NCBI GenBank assembly: GCA_040002595.1
Contig: JBDUED010000098.1
Span: forward strand, 1-8,860
Length of the DNA: 8,860 nt
Direction of reading: 5' to 3'
Source of the DNA: Dokdonella_A sp040002595
Lineage (GTDB): Bacteria > Pseudomonadota > Gammaproteobacteria > Xanthomonadales > Rhodanobacteraceae
Positions 8,233-8,860 of the stretch are shown here, one piece after another. The translations under genes and the position numbers were made by a program. Each line of letters opens with the position of its first letter. Position 1 is the stretch's first letter. The notes below the pieces were generated by a model that worked only from the letters and a program-made list of their open reading frames with translations, searched no databases and was not told where the DNA came from.

Positions 8233-8860
8233 ATGTCCCATCAGGGTCCGCAACGCATTGTCTGCCTGACCGAGGAACCGACCGAAGTGCTGTATGCGCT
8301 CGGCGAACAGGATCGCATCGTCGGCATTTCCGGATTCACCGTCCGCCCGCCACGCGCGCGACGCGAGAAGCCGAAGGTTTCCGCATTCACCAGTGCGAAC
8401 ATCGAGGAAATCCTCAAGCTGCAACCGGATTTCGTGGTGGGTTTTTCCGACATCCAGGCCGATATCGCACGCGATCTGATCAAGGCCGGGGTCGAGGTGT
8501 GGATCAGCAATCACCGCAGCGTCGCCGGCATTCTCGACTACATTCGCCGACTCGGGGCGCTGGTCGGCGCGGCCGAACGGGCCGACGCGTATGCGGCCGA
8601 GGCCGAAGCACATCTGACTGCCATCGCGCAGTCTGCCGCTGCGTTGCCGCGCCGTCCGAGTGTGTATTTCGAGGAATGGGATGTGCCACCGATCAGTGCC
8701 ATCTTGTGGGTTGCCGAGCTTATCCGCATCGCTGGCGGAGACGATATTTTTCCGGAGCGTGCCGAAAAATCGCTTGCGCGCGAGCGCATCCTCGCTGATC
8801 CGTCCGAGATTGTGCGGCGCGCGCCCGATATTATTTTCGGCTCATGGTGCGGCAAGAAAT
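8233..8860 (+). CDS. BtuF-like (cobalamin-binding type) substrate-binding-fold protein, 3' end missing
   Basis: An open frame of 209 codons runs off the right edge. The translation begins MSHQGPQRIVCLTEEPTEVL, continues with RIVGISGFTVRPPRARREKP, VSAFTSANIEEILKLQPDFV and GFSDIQADIARDLIKAGVEV, and reaches PDIIFGSWCGKK at the edge. This is the helical-backbone periplasmic-binding fold of BtuF/FhuD/FepB (COG0614-like), closest in my memory to proteins annotated as cobalamin-binding. It starts with the first beta strand of the fold and has no signal peptide or lipobox, so it is predicted cytosolic as written, unlike true BtuF. An upstream start is blocked by the neighbouring gene, 7 bp away. Ligand and partner transporter are unknown; the window ends before any ABC permease or ATPase could be seen. 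It is probably co-transcribed with pdxH and the YqfO-like gene. Confidence 0.85.
   Translation, partial: MSHQGPQRIVCLTEEPTEVLYALGEQDRIVGISGFTVRPPRARREKPKVSAFTSANIEEILKLQPDFVVGFSDIQADIARDLIKAGVEVWISNHRSVAGILDYIRRLGALVGAAERADAYAAEAEAHLTAIAQSAAALPRRPSVYFEEWDVPPISAILWVAELIRIAGGDDIFPERAEKSLARERILADPSEIVRRAPDIIFGSWCGKK

Noticed and set aside
8143..8613. A 156-codon minus-strand frame opposite the BtuF-like gene
   Set aside because: The + strand frame matches a known fold along its whole length, while this one has no motif.

Overview
This window looks like a chromosomal housekeeping segment from a GC-rich gammaproteobacterium of the Xanthomonadales/Lysobacterales type. That placement rests on three things: the gene order lpxC - DUF721/dciA - M23 peptidase - secA - mutT, the detailed resemblance of SecA to xanthomonad SecA as I remember it, and a short PdxH of the xanthomonad kind. 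No database search was possible, so genus is not claimed. I see no mobile element, tRNA, rRNA, CRISPR array or other sign of recent transfer.

Layout, left to right. (1) The 3' end of lpxC (lipid A synthesis) on the + strand, followed by a 194-bp gap holding an intrinsic-terminator-like hairpin that reads on the minus strand. (2) A DUF721/DciA-type gene on the minus strand, ending at that terminator. It diverges across only 30 bp from (3) a + strand membrane-anchored coiled-coil M23 peptidase. (4) A 301-bp non-coding leader with two GC-rich hairpins, then complete secA (919 aa, with C-terminal zinc motif). (5) A Nudix (MutT) plus ThiE/TenI-like fusion protein. (6) A small YbjQ/UPF0145 protein with its own RBS and a possible promoter. 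(7) A minus-strand P-loop kinase of the D-glycerate 3-kinase/Tda10 type, converging on the YbjQ gene with 6 bp between them. (8) A + strand run, probably an operon: pdxH, a stand-alone NIF3/YqfO-like small protein (ATGA overlap with pdxH) and a BtuF-like substrate-binding-fold protein that runs off the window.

Functionally, the left half covers envelope and replication housekeeping: lipid A synthesis, helicase loading, peptidoglycan hydrolysis, protein export and nucleotide-pool sanitation. The right half is small-molecule and cofactor metabolism: vitamin B6 oxidation, possible B12-related binding and glycerate-like phosphorylation. Most starts lack a strong Shine-Dalgarno sequence, and two divergent gene pairs are packed so tightly that their promoters must lie inside neighbouring coding sequence.

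I did not find a convincing undescribed system. The points most worth a second look are the CATG tetranucleotide shared by the kinase and pdxH start codons, the degenerate ThiE half of the Nudix fusion, the apparent absence in PdxH of the arginines that form the allosteric PLP site in the E. coli enzyme, and the BtuF-like protein without a signal peptide.
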